From positions 1-41,223 of the forward strand of contig NZ_LMFQ01000013.1 in NCBI RefSeq assembly GCF_001426905.1: 41,223 nucleotides of DNA, written 5' to 3'. Made by a program: the position numbers and the translations under genes. Below, one piece after another: positions 33,437 to 41,223 of the stretch. Position 1 is the first letter of the stretch; each line of letters begins with the position of its first letter. The notes under the pieces were generated by a model that searched no databases, was not told the origin of the DNA, and was given only the letters and a program-made list of their open reading frames with translations. The stretch is from Caulobacter sp. Root1455. GTDB taxonomy: Bacteria; Pseudomonadota; Alphaproteobacteria; Caulobacterales; Caulobacteraceae.

Positions 33437-34651
33437 ATGGTCCAGCACTCCGACGGTCGCTTCTCGGCCTATGACCTGCCGCCCCCGAGCTACGATCCCC
33501 TGCTGACGCAGGTCGACAAGGGCACGCCGGCGGGCGAGCTTCTGCGCCGGTACTGGCACCCGGTGCTGAAGGCGTCGGAGCTGGACGCGGAACCGCGACC
33601 GGTGCGGGCGCTGGGCGAAGACCTCGTGCTGTTCCGGTCCGGCCATGGCGAGGTCGGAGCCTTCCATGCCCGCTGCGCGCATCGCGGCGCCGATCTGCGT
33701 TACGGCAAGGTCGAGCCGCAGGGGCTGCGCTGCTGCTATCATGGATGGTTGTTCGACGCGCGGGGGCGCTGCCTGGAGCAACCGTGCGAGCCGGACGGCG
33801 GGCGGCTGCGAGACCGCGTTCGCCAGCCTTCGTATCCGACGCGCGAACTCTATGGCCTGATCTTCATCTACATGGGCCCCCTGGACCAAATGCCGGCCCT
33901 GCCCCGCTACGACGTGCTGGAAACCCTCGCGCCGAACCAGGAAATCCGCGCGGACGACACCAGCATCGGTTCCGGCGGCCCCGCGATCATGCCGTGCAAC
34001 TGGTTCCAGGCGTTCGAGAACGTGATGGACCCCTACCATGTGTTCGTGCTGCACAGCACCTTCAGCTCGGTGCAGTTCAGCGAGCTGCTGGCCGTGCGGC
34101 CCGATATCAGCTTCGCGAAGACGCCCGGCGGCGTGGCCTCGACCCAGGTGCGAAGGATGCGCAACGGCGAGGACTTCGTGCGCGTCGTCGAGGTGCTGCT
34201 GCCCACCGTTCGCATCTCGCCCCACCCCGCCTTCACGACGCCGGGGCCCTGCACGAACATCTCCTGGTACCTGCCCATCGACAACACCCACACCCGCATC
34301 TTCACCGCGCTGCGGGTTCCCAAGTGGCTGCCGAAGTTCAAGTTCTCGGAAATCCCGGTCTACGAGGGCAAGAGCTGGTTCGACATGACCGAGGAGGAGC
34401 GCCGCCGGTCGCCAGGGGACTACGAGGCCCAGGTCGGCCAAGGCCCCGTCACCTTCCACTCCGAGGAGAACCTGGCGACCAGCGATGCGGGCGTCGCGCT
34501 TCTCAGACGTCTGTTCCTGGCCGACCTCCAGCGGGTGCGCGACGGCGTCGCCCCGACCAATGTCCGCCTCGACGACGGTCCCGCCTACGCGGTGGCGGCC
34601 GGACACACCTTCCACCCCAGCGCCGAGACCGCGCGCACCCAGGCGCCTTGA
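33437..34651 (+). CDS. Rieske non-heme iron oxygenase
   Basis: This 404-residue oxygenase has an N-terminal Rieske [2Fe-2S] site, CAHRGADL (Cys80, His82) and CCYHGW (Cys99, His102), and a C-terminal mononuclear iron site in FENVMDPYHVFVLH (Asp197, His200, His205). The length and order fit the vanillate-demethylase/phthalate-oxygenase-like alpha-only family. It needs an electron-donating reductase that is not encoded in the window. Lying last in the methyltransferase-TPR-TauD operon, it is a candidate for oxidative tailoring of the cluster product. An independent degradative role is possible. Confidence 0.9.
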   Translation: MVQHSDGRFSAYDLPPPSYDPLLTQVDKGTPAGELLRRYWHPVLKASELDAEPRPVRALGEDLVLFRSGHGEVGAFHARCAHRGADLRYGKVEPQGLRCCYHGWLFDARGRCLEQPCEPDGGRLRDRVRQPSYPTRELYGLIFIYMGPLDQMPALPRYDVLETLAPNQEIRADDTSIGSGGPAIMPCNWFQAFENVMDPYHVFVLHSTFSSVQFSELLAVRPDISFAKTPGGVASTQVRRMRNGEDFVRVVEVLLPTVRISPHPAFTTPGPCTNISWYLPIDNTHTRIFTALRVPKWLPKFKFSEIPVYEGKSWFDMTEEERRRSPGDYEAQVGQGPVTFHSEENLATSDAGVALLRRLFLADLQRVRDGVAPTNVRLDDGPAYAVAAGHTFHPSAETARTQAP

Positions 34652-34712
34652 GCCTCATGGGCCCAACGATATCGGGGCAACGACGGGTCGCCCAAGTCGT
34701 CAGCGCGCCTGA

Positions 34713-34788
34713 AATAGGAATACATTCCTTCCTTCCGAGTTTGAATCGGTCGTCGCCGCGCCCCTTGAGCCAGGAAGATATTCCTATT
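34713..34788. repeat. Paired inverted repeats in the intergenic region
   Basis: AATAGGAATA at 34713-34722 is repeated inverted as TATTCCTATT at 34779-34788. Within the same span, GGAATACATTCC (34717-34728) and GGAAGATATTCC (34773-34784) are two similar near-palindromes exactly 56 bp apart. CCAGGAA and TTCCTGG flank the second one. The even spacing suggests paired operators for a dimeric regulator, or the footprint of a small mobile sequence. Confidence 0.4.
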
Positions 34789-35057
34789 CATTCCTGGCGA
34801 TCACTCCTCGCTGTCGAGGTCGCGGACATGGTCGCCTCCCGTCTCGGCCAAGCCCGGGGAGTCGAGCCCCAGGTCGCCGACGTCTGGGACAGCGCCGCTT
34901 CGGCGTGCAGCCGCTCGGCCGCGACGCCGCCGAACACCATCGCGCCCGGCTTGCCCGAGCCGACCGGGAACGCCTTGCATTACTCCGACAAACTCCGGAA
35001 ACACGGCGCCCGCCCAAGGCGGCGACGGCCTACAAAATCACGAGCCCGGCGCCCAAA

Positions 35058-35069
35058 GTTAGCGCTACC
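35058..35069. promoter_or_regulatory. LacI-family operator candidate (XylR-like)
   Basis: GTTAGCGCTACC is a near-perfect palindrome centred on AGCGCT, with CA following. As I recall, Caulobacter XylR-type operators have this TAGCGCTA core. It lies about 120 bp upstream of the GH43 gene, next to an A+T-rich stretch (about 35071-35090) that could hold the promoter. Repression relieved by a pentose is a plausible reading. Confidence 0.45.
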
Positions 35070-35190
35070 ATTTATAACTCCTATGATTAGGATGACTTGG
35101 ACCCGGCCAGCCGACGACCCTGATCGCGCGATTTGCCGGACATAAGAACAAACGCGACCTCAATCGCGGTGCTCGGAGGAACGACGTCAA

Positions 35191-36936
35191 ATGATCCGCC
35201 AAGGCCTCGTGGCCCTCCTCCTTGTGGCCGCCGGCGTCGCCCAGGCCCAAGGTCCGCTTGAGACGCCAGGCCCGACCGATGGTCGGCGCGCCGGCCCCGA
35301 GGCGGCGTTCGAGTGGTTCGAATATACCGGCGCCGATCCTTCGGACGCCGCCTTCAAGCCGACCGCGACCCAGTACGCCAACCCGATCCTGAAGGGGACC
35401 TATCCCGACCCGGCCGTCATGCGGGTCGGCAAGGACTTCTACTTCGTCAGTTCGACCTTCGCCTGGTTTCCGGGGCTTCCGGTCTTCCACTCCACCGATC
35501 TGGTGCATTGGAACCAGATCGGCAACGCGATCGATCGCCCCGGCATGCTCGACTTCAAGCGCCTGGGCCTGTCGCGCGCCGTCTTCGCCCCGACCCTGAG
35601 CCATCATGACGGGACGTTCTATATTTTGAACACCTGCGTCGACTGCAGCGGCAATTTCCTGATCACCGCGAAGGATCCGAAGGGCCCTTGGTCGGATCCG
35701 GTATGGCTGCCGGCGGTGGAAGGCATCGATCCGTATCTGTTCTTCGACGACGACGGCGGCGCCATGATCGTCTTCAACGGCGCGCCCCCGGGGCCGCCGG
35801 AGTATAGCGGCCACCGCGCGATCTGGGCGATCGGCTACGACGTCAAGGCCAAGAAGACCGTCGGCGAACCCCGGCTGCTGCTCGACAAGGGCGTCAATCC
35901 GTCGGCCAAGCCGATCTGGCCCGAGGGCCCTCACATCCTCAAGAAGGACGGCTGGTACTATCTGGTCGCCGCCGAGGGCGGCACCGCCGAAGGTCACAGC
36001 CAGGTGGTCCTGCGCTCCAAAAGCGCCTGGGGACCGTACGTTCCCTACGCGAACAATCCGATCCTGACCCAACGGGGCCTTTCCAAGGACCGCCCGCTGC
36101 CGATCACCTCGGCCGGCCACGCCACGCTGGTCGACACCCCGGACGGCAAGTGGTGGGCGACGTTCCTGGCGGTGCGGCCTTATGGCGACGATCTCTACAA
36201 CACCGGCCGCGAGACCTTCTTGCTGCCGGTGGAATGGAAGGACGGCTGGCCCGTCATCCTGGAAGCGGGGAAGACGATCCCCTACGTCCACACCAAGCCC
36301 GCCCTGCCCGCGACAACGCCCACGCCGCCGCCAACCGCCGGCGGCTTCACGGTTCGCGAGGAGTTCGACGGCAAGGCCCTGCCGCTGAGCTGGGTCACGA
36401 TGCGGATCCCGCAACAGCGTTGGTGGCGGCTCGACGGCGGAAAGCTGATCCTGACGGCCCGCCCCGAGACGATCGGGGGCATGACCCAGCCTTCGTTCTG
36501 GGGGCGTCGCCAACAGCACATCAACGCCAGCGCCTCGACCCAAATGCGCTTTGCCCCCAGCAAGGCCGGAGACAAGGCCGGCATGGTCGCCGTGCAGAAC
36601 GACGACTACTACTTCTTCCTGGGCGTGACCAAAGACGCCGGCGGCCAGGACAAGATTGTGCTCGAGCGCCGCGCCGGCCCGAAGGACGCGGCGGGGGGCG
36701 TGGAGGTCGCCAGCGCGCCTGTCACGCTGAAGACCGGCGCTCCGGTCTGGCTGAAGATCACCGCCCGCGGCGGCCTTTATGATTTTTCCTACGCGCTGGC
36801 GCCCGGCCAATGGAGGACCTTGAAGGCGGGCGAGGACGGCACGATCCTTTCGACCAAGACCGCTGGAGGCTTTGTCGGCGCGCTGCTGGGTGTCTACGCC
36901 CATGACGCCCGGCCGGACGCGGTCGGGGGACCATGA
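35191..36936 (+). CDS. Exported GH43 glycosidase (beta-xylosidase/arabinofuranosidase type)
   Basis: This 581-residue secreted enzyme starts with a signal peptide ending near GVAQAQ. The five-bladed GH43 propeller shows the three expected acids: Asp in GTYPDPAVM, Asp in GIDPYLFFDDDG and Glu in WPEGPHIL. From about residue 380 a beta-sandwich domain follows, as in GH43 enzymes acting on xylan and arabinan side chains. It probably removes arabinose or xylose units in the periplasm or outside the cell. GGAGG precedes the ATG. It is first in a locus with GH51 and another GH43, downstream of a LacI-type palindrome. Confidence 0.9.
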   Translation: MIRQGLVALLLVAAGVAQAQGPLETPGPTDGRRAGPEAAFEWFEYTGADPSDAAFKPTATQYANPILKGTYPDPAVMRVGKDFYFVSSTFAWFPGLPVFHSTDLVHWNQIGNAIDRPGMLDFKRLGLSRAVFAPTLSHHDGTFYILNTCVDCSGNFLITAKDPKGPWSDPVWLPAVEGIDPYLFFDDDGGAMIVFNGAPPGPPEYSGHRAIWAIGYDVKAKKTVGEPRLLLDKGVNPSAKPIWPEGPHILKKDGWYYLVAAEGGTAEGHSQVVLRSKSAWGPYVPYANNPILTQRGLSKDRPLPITSAGHATLVDTPDGKWWATFLAVRPYGDDLYNTGRETFLLPVEWKDGWPVILEAGKTIPYVHTKPALPATTPTPPPTAGGFTVREEFDGKALPLSWVTMRIPQQRWWRLDGGKLILTARPETIGGMTQPSFWGRRQQHINASASTQMRFAPSKAGDKAGMVAVQNDDYYFFLGVTKDAGGQDKIVLERRAGPKDAAGGVEVASAPVTLKTGAPVWLKITARGGLYDFSYALAPGQWRTLKAGEDGTILSTKTAGGFVGALLGVYAHDARPDAVGGP

Positions 36937-37058
36937 CGCACGCCGGACCGCCGCCAAGCCCGGCGGGACCTCCCATTCAAACAACCCGTAAACCGATGGC
37001 GACGCCGATGCGATCGCCGCTGGCGCCCCTCAGCGTCGGCGTTCAAGGGGGATAAGAG

Positions 37059-38654
37059 ATGATCAGAGCCACTCGTCCGCTGGCCGCTTGCGCCCTGGCC
37101 TTCATGCTGGCCGCGCCCACCTTGGTTCAGGCTCAGGGCAGGGCCGAACCGCCTATCGCGTTGCGGATCGACGCCGGCGCCCCTGGACCCAAGATCGACC
37201 GCAACATCTTCGGCCAGTTCGCCGAGCATCTGGGAACGGGCATCTATGGCGGCGTCTGGGTGGGCAAGGACTCGCCGATCCCCAACACGCGCGGGATCCG
37301 CGACGACGTGGTCCAGGCCCTGCGCGCCATCAAGGTTCCCAATGTCCGTTGGCCGGGCGGCTGCTTCGCCGACGAGTACCACTGGCGCCATGGGATCGGC
37401 CCGGCCGAGAGCCGCCGCAAGACGATCAACTCCAACTGGGGCGGCGCGGTCGAGCCGAACACCTTCGGCACGGACGAGTTCATGGACTTCGTCGACCAGA
37501 TCGGCAGCGAGGCCTACGTCTCGGTCAACCTGGGATCGGGAACGGTCCAGGAAGCGGCCGAGTGGATCGAGTACATGACCGCCGATCCCGAGACGACCGC
37601 GGGCAAGGAGCGCGCCGCCAACGGTCATCGCGCGCCGTACAAGGTCAAGTATCTGGGCCTCGGCAACGAAAGCTGGAGCTGCGGCGGGGCGATGACTCCC
37701 GAATACTATACCGACGAGATGAAGCGCTACGCCCGCTTCGTCCGCAACTACAACCCCAAGCAGACCGGCGCCGAGGCGATGCAGCGGATCGCCGTCGGCC
37801 CCAACCAGGCCGACCCGGCCTATACCGAGGCCGTGATGGCCTCGCAGAAGGGGCACGACTGGGCCTGGAACATCGAAGGCCTGTCGCTGCACTCCTACAC
37901 GACCGGCGGCTGGCCGCCTTCCTACTCGAGCACGAAGTTCGACGAGACCGCCTACGCCAAGCTGGTCAAGGAGACGCTGGGCATGGACGGCCTGATCGCC
38001 CAGCACGCGGCGATCATGGATAGGTACGATCCGGAAAAGAAGGTGCCGCTGGTCGTCGATGAGTGGGGCGTCTGGCTGGCGCCGCTCGAAGACACCAATC
38101 CCGGCTTCCTGGTCCAGCAGAATTCGCTGCGCGACGCGATCGTGGCGGCCCTGAACCTCAACATCTTCGCCCGCCACGCCGACCGGGTGCGGATGACCAA
38201 CATCGCCCAGATGATCAACGTGTTGCAGGCGATGATCCTGACCGATAAGGACAGGATGGTCCTGACCCCGACCTATCATGTCTACAAGATGTACCTGCCC
38301 TTCCAGGACGCGACGGCAATGCCCGTCAACTTCGACGCGGGCACGTATGTTCAGGGCGACATCAAATTGCCGCGCGTGGACGCCATCGCCGCGCGGGACA
38401 CCCAGGGCAGGCTGTGGCTGGCGGTGACCAACCTTGATCCCGCGCGTCCGGCCTCGATCTTGGCCGACCTGACCGGCGCCAAGGCCACGAACGCTCGCGG
38501 CCAGGTGCTGACCGCGGCTCGGGTCGATGCGGTGAACACCTTCGAAGCGCCCGCCGTGGTGGCCCCAAGGCCGTTCAGCGCGAAAGCCGGCCGTGACGGC
38601 CTCAGGCTGGACATCCCGGCAAAGTCGATCGTCGTGGTGCAGCTGGAACCCTAG
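37059..38654 (+). CDS. Exported GH51 alpha-L-arabinofuranosidase
   Basis: This 531-residue enzyme removes alpha-L-arabinofuranosyl units from arabinan or arabinoxylan. The signal peptide ends near APTLVQAQ. The GH51 (beta/alpha)8 barrel shows the acid/base Glu204 in YLGLGNESWSCGG and the nucleophile Glu335 in LVVDEWGVWL; RWPGGCFADEYHWR is another family motif. A C-terminal beta-domain follows. GGGGG at 37045-37050 precedes the ATG. The signal peptide is notable because many bacterial GH51 enzymes are cytoplasmic. After the stop, GCGGCG at 38654-38659 can pair with CGCCGC at 38668-38673, a weak hairpin without a T-tract. Confidence 0.93.
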   Translation: MIRATRPLAACALAFMLAAPTLVQAQGRAEPPIALRIDAGAPGPKIDRNIFGQFAEHLGTGIYGGVWVGKDSPIPNTRGIRDDVVQALRAIKVPNVRWPGGCFADEYHWRHGIGPAESRRKTINSNWGGAVEPNTFGTDEFMDFVDQIGSEAYVSVNLGSGTVQEAAEWIEYMTADPETTAGKERAANGHRAPYKVKYLGLGNESWSCGGAMTPEYYTDEMKRYARFVRNYNPKQTGAEAMQRIAVGPNQADPAYTEAVMASQKGHDWAWNIEGLSLHSYTTGGWPPSYSSTKFDETAYAKLVKETLGMDGLIAQHAAIMDRYDPEKKVPLVVDEWGVWLAPLEDTNPGFLVQQNSLRDAIVAALNLNIFARHADRVRMTNIAQMINVLQAMILTDKDRMVLTPTYHVYKMYLPFQDATAMPVNFDAGTYVQGDIKLPRVDAIAARDTQGRLWLAVTNLDPARPASILADLTGAKATNARGQVLTAARVDAVNTFEAPAVVAPRPFSAKAGRDGLRLDIPAKSIVVVQLEP

Positions 38655-38702
38655 CGGCGACCTAACGCGCCGCCGAAAAAAGGCCTTCGAAACAGAAGAC
38701 GC

Positions 38703-38716
38703 TGGGAACGCTCCCA
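38703..38716. promoter_or_regulatory. LacI-type operator upstream of the FadR-family regulator gene
   Basis: TGGGAACGCTCCCA is a 14-base palindrome with the central CG step seen in LacI/GalR-family operators. A TATAT-like -10 follows at about 38717-38722, so the site probably overlaps the promoter. This placement argues that translation begins at 38778 and not at the ATG at 38721, which would lie inside the promoter. The regulator that binds it is not identified. Confidence 0.45.
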
Positions 38717-38777
38717 TTATATGGAGGCGCGCTTCATAACTTGCCAAGACGCGGCCTGCCGCGCTTATTGGCGAGAT

Positions 38778-39539
38778 ATGGAACCTCGCGATTCAACGCC
38801 AACGCCCATCGACGCCGCGGACGAGACGTCGACTCCCCGGTCGGTGAAAGGCTCCGGCCGTCGCTTGCGCGGTGCGGTGGCCCACTATCTCGGCACGGCG
38901 ATCGTCTCGGGCCAAATCGCCCCGGGAGAGACCCTGACGGGCGAAATCGCCAACGCCGCCGCTCTCGACGTCTCGCGCAGCGCCTATCGCGAGGCCGTGC
39001 AGGTGCTGACGGCCAAGGGTTTGGTGGAAAGCCGCCCAAAGGCCGGCACGCGCGTCCTGCCGCGCAGCCGCTGGAACGTTCTGGACCCGACGGTCCTGGC
39101 CTGGGCGTTCTCGGCCGAGCCGGACCTGGCCTTCGTGCGCGACCTGTTCGAACTGCGCGCCGTGGTCGAACCGGCCGCCGCCCGCTTCGCCGCGGAGCGG
39201 CGCGACAAGGACGACATCAAGGCGATGAAGGACGCCTTGGCCAAGATGCGGCGCCATACCCTGGCGACCGAGGCCGGCCGGGCGGCCGACCGCGCCTTCC
39301 ACGATGCGTTGCTGCGCGCCACGCACAACAGCGCGATGATGGCGCTGAGCGCCAGCATCAGCGCCGCGGTCAGCTGGACGACCGAGTTCAAGCAGCGCTC
39401 GCGGGCCCTGCCCCGCGATCCGGTCCCGGACCACGCCAGGGTCTGCGACGCCATTGTCGCCGGCGATCCCGAGGCGGCCAGCGCGGCCATGCGCGCGCTC
39501 GTCGACCTGGCGCTTGAGGATACCCGCTCGTCGATGTGA
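38778..39539 (+). CDS. GntR/FadR-family transcriptional regulator (FCD domain)
   Basis: This 253-residue regulator has an N-terminal winged helix (SGQIAPGETLTGEIANAA, with recognition helix VSRSAYREAVQVL and wing VESRPKAGTRV) and a helical C-terminal FCD ligand domain, starting near FVRDLFELRAVVEPAAARFA and containing the FHDALLRATHN histidine. FCD-type regulators commonly sense sugar acids or other carboxylates. It sits between the glycosidase genes and probably controls this locus. The start is placed at ATG 38778 because an operator and promoter-like bases occupy the region of the earlier ATG at 38721. Confidence 0.88.
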   Translation: MEPRDSTPTPIDAADETSTPRSVKGSGRRLRGAVAHYLGTAIVSGQIAPGETLTGEIANAAALDVSRSAYREAVQVLTAKGLVESRPKAGTRVLPRSRWNVLDPTVLAWAFSAEPDLAFVRDLFELRAVVEPAAARFAAERRDKDDIKAMKDALAKMRRHTLATEAGRAADRAFHDALLRATHNSAMMALSASISAAVSWTTEFKQRSRALPRDPVPDHARVCDAIVAGDPEAASAAMRALVDLALEDTRSSM

Positions 39540-39551
39540 CGAACCGACGTC

Positions 39552-41123
39552 TCAGGGCTTGCTCAATGTGAAGCTGTCCACGTCGATCCGCCCGTCGCCG
39601 CCGGCGGGATTGTAGCAGAACAGCCCGAACTGCTCGCCCTGGAAGGTGCCGGTGCGCCAGTCGAAGGCCAGAGGGAAATCGCCGGGCATCCGCGTCCAGG
39701 ACCGGCCGTCGAGGCTGTAGGCCAGGACGGCCTTGTCGGTGGTGAAGTCCATGGCGACCGACAACCAGAGATCGCCGAGCGGAACCGAGCGCGGCGCGCC
39801 GCGCGGCGAGGTCTTGGGTCCGGCGTCGGTGCTTTCGACCAGCCGCGCGCTCAGGGCGCCCTGCCCGTCCGGCGCGCGGGCGACCACGATCTGGCTCGAG
39901 AACTTGCCGAACGTGCCAAAGCCGCAGGCGTCGCCGACCGTCAGCCCCCGGACGTCCAGCTTGACGACGCCCCGTGCCTTGGGGCCCTGCCCCTTCTGCA
40001 GCAAGGTGTTGCGGGCGGTCCACATGTCCGGAGCCGTCGTGACGTTCAGGCGCAGGAAGCCGGGACGCGCGCTCAGCGACCAGCGGCTGTCATCGGGATT
40101 GTGGTTCCATTGCCATTGCCGCCCCAGCGCGCGGCCGCTGAAATCGTCGGTGCTGGGCGGCTGCGCGAACGGCTCGCCCAGGATCGGCTTGGCGGCCGCA
40201 TTCGGCACGCGGCCGGGCGCCTCGGGGGTGCCCCAGACCGGCCAGTCGTCGCGCCAGAACACCGGGCTGATATTGGTGACCCGGCCGATGGCGCCGGCGT
40301 CGCGCATGACGAAGCCGTACCAGCCGCCGTCCGGCAGATCGACCAGGGCGCCCTGGTGTCCGCCGGTGGTGTCGTCGATCTGGTCGCGGGTCTCCCACGG
40401 CCCGGTCAGGGTCCTGGCCCGCGACACGGTCAGGGCCAGGCGTCGCGGAATGGCGTTGAACAGGTAGTACCAGCCGCCGCGCTTGATAAGCTTGGAGCCC
40501 TCCGCGCCCTGGATGTAGTGGATTTTCTGTTCCCCCGTGACGGCGGTCAGATCGCCGTTGAGGGTCAGGAGACGCACCGTTCCGTCCGAGCCGATGGAGG
40601 TGGCGATGTAGGCCTTTCCGTCGTCATCGATGAACAGGCCCGGATCGAACGCCTCGCGGTCGAACTCGTGCACGGCCCAGGGGCCGCGCACGTCGGCGGC
40701 CGAGTAGATGCGGCTGTTCTGTCCCACCGGCGTGACCACGATATAGAAGCGGCCGTTGTGGTGGCGGAGGCTGGGGGCGTAGACGCCGTGGCGATAGTCG
40801 CCGCCGTCGCTGAGATCGTATTTCGGATTGCCCTCCAGGCGGGGCATCACGTGGCCGGCGATGTCCCAGTTCACCAGGTCCCTGGAGTGCAGGATCGTCA
40901 GGCCGGGCGCGTTCACGAATGTCGTCGAGGCGAAGTAGAAATCCTCGCCGACCCGGATGATGTCCGGGTCGGGATAGTCGGCGTAGAGCGGCGGGTTGCT
41001 GTAGGTCCCCTGCCCGCTGTCAGCGCGCCAGACCTGGCCTTGCGCGGCGGTCGCGGCGCCAAGGCCGACAACCAGGGCCAGCAACAAGCGGATCGGTCGC
41101 GACCTGGCCTCTTCCCGTCGCAT
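39552..41123 (-). CDS. Exported GH43 glycosidase
   Basis: This 523-residue secreted enzyme is a second GH43 member. The signal peptide runs to about ATAAQGQ. Propeller acids lie in YADYPDPDIIR (Asp), AFDPGLFIDDDG (Asp) and GAEGSKLIKRGGWYYL (Glu), followed by a C-terminal beta-sandwich domain. Histidines in DTTGGHQGAL fit the calcium-site position of the family. It differs clearly from the GH43 at 35191 and so likely has another bond specificity within arabinoxylan or arabinan. It is on the minus strand, starts one base after the stop of an upstream gene, and converges with the regulator gene. Confidence 0.88.
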   Translation of the reverse strand: MRREEARSRPIRLLLALVVGLGAATAAQGQVWRADSGQGTYSNPPLYADYPDPDIIRVGEDFYFASTTFVNAPGLTILHSRDLVNWDIAGHVMPRLEGNPKYDLSDGGDYRHGVYAPSLRHHNGRFYIVVTPVGQNSRIYSAADVRGPWAVHEFDREAFDPGLFIDDDGKAYIATSIGSDGTVRLLTLNGDLTAVTGEQKIHYIQGAEGSKLIKRGGWYYLFNAIPRRLALTVSRARTLTGPWETRDQIDDTTGGHQGALVDLPDGGWYGFVMRDAGAIGRVTNISPVFWRDDWPVWGTPEAPGRVPNAAAKPILGEPFAQPPSTDDFSGRALGRQWQWNHNPDDSRWSLSARPGFLRLNVTTAPDMWTARNTLLQKGQGPKARGVVKLDVRGLTVGDACGFGTFGKFSSQIVVARAPDGQGALSARLVESTDAGPKTSPRGAPRSVPLGDLWLSVAMDFTTDKAVLAYSLDGRSWTRMPGDFPLAFDWRTGTFQGEQFGLFCYNPAGGDGRIDVDSFTLSKP

Positions 41124-41124
41124 T

Positions 41125-41223
41125 CTAATGGTTATCCCGGGGCAGGCCCTTGGTCTGGGCGATGCGCTGGTACTTGACCGCCGGCTCCAGCACCGCCCCG
41201 GTGTCCATCTGGCCGATGATGGC
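41125..41223 (-). CDS. C-terminal end of an unidentified protein (cut by the window edge)
   Basis: Reading the minus strand from the window edge gives 32 codons ending in KGLPRDNH and a TAG stop. The stop is a single base before the GH43 start at 41123, so both genes are probably cotranscribed. By position it may belong to arabinose or xylose utilisation, but the fragment is too short to assign. Confidence 0.6.
   Translation of the reverse strand, partial: AIIGQMDTGAVLEPAVKYQRIAQTKGLPRDNH

Larger units (their letters stand above)
34652..35190. other. Intergenic region before the arabinan locus; no convincing gene
   Basis: No open frame here has protein-like composition together with a ribosome-binding site. 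Between 34713 and 34788 there is a set of symmetrical repeats, and at 35058-35069 a LacI-type palindrome (both listed separately). The middle part (about 34800-35040) is G+C-rich and may contain decayed coding sequence, but I cannot assign it to any family. Confidence 0.4.

Noticed and set aside
34801..35004. Possible small minus-strand protein ending in HVRDLDSEE
   Set aside because: It has no clear ribosome-binding site and an arginine-run composition, and I cannot match it to a family. It could be decayed sequence but is not supported as a gene.

Overview
The window is high-G+C DNA with tightly packed genes, four-base start/stop overlaps, frequent GTG starts, and a plant-cell-wall glycosidase locus with LacI-type operators. 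This suggests an alphaproteobacterium, most likely Caulobacter or a close relative. That placement is an inference from gene content and style; no rRNA or other phylogenetic marker is present.

Layout. (1) 1-1778: an insertion-sequence transposase of the ISNCY/IS1202-like DDE type, with repeats on both sides. (2) 1779-2993, minus strand: a FabV-type enoyl-ACP reductase. (3) 3411-19327, plus strand: a run of thirteen nearly contiguous genes, probably one operon. In order they encode an acyl carrier protein, a PLP decarboxylase, an unusual thiolase-fold protein, a ferritin-like diiron protein, a free-standing amino-acid adenylation enzyme, a polysaccharide-pyruvyl-transferase-like protein, an orphan MenD-like ThDP enzyme, a long acyl-CoA dehydrogenase, an acyl-CoA ligase, an ABC-2 exporter pair, a second carrier protein and a FabF-like ketosynthase. 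(4) 19354-25425: a KASIII-like acyltransferase (minus), a free-standing peptidyl carrier protein overlapping an NRPS of architecture TubC docking-C-A-PCP-TE (plus), and an Sfp-type phosphopantetheinyl transferase (minus). (5) 25481-29710: a MacB/LolCDE-like ATPase, an FtsX-domain permease, a LolA-like periplasmic protein and an outer-membrane beta-barrel candidate, followed by a convergent alpha/beta-hydrolase. (6) 30907-34651: a PPM1/LCMT-type methyltransferase, a TPR-like protein, a TauD-type Fe(II)/2-oxoglutarate dioxygenase and a Rieske oxygenase. (7) 35191-41223: an arabinan/arabinoxylan utilisation locus with two GH43 enzymes, one GH51 arabinofuranosidase, a FadR-type regulator and the last 32 codons of a further gene.

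Regions 2-6 look like one specialised-metabolite gene cluster that I do not recognise. A plausible reading (inference): the free-standing A domain loads an amino acid onto a carrier protein, the decarboxylase converts it to a beta- or omega-amino acyl thioester, and ketosynthase-like enzymes, the MenD homologue, the dehydrogenase and the diiron protein elaborate it. The PCP then hands the chain to the NRPS, which adds an amino acid (binding-pocket residues read as glutamine) and releases it through its thioesterase. Methylation and two oxygenases may finish it. Two different ABC systems plus periplasmic and outer-membrane partners suggest export or placement in the envelope. FabV may serve as an insensitive enoyl reductase for self-protection. 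Region 7 appears unrelated to the cluster.
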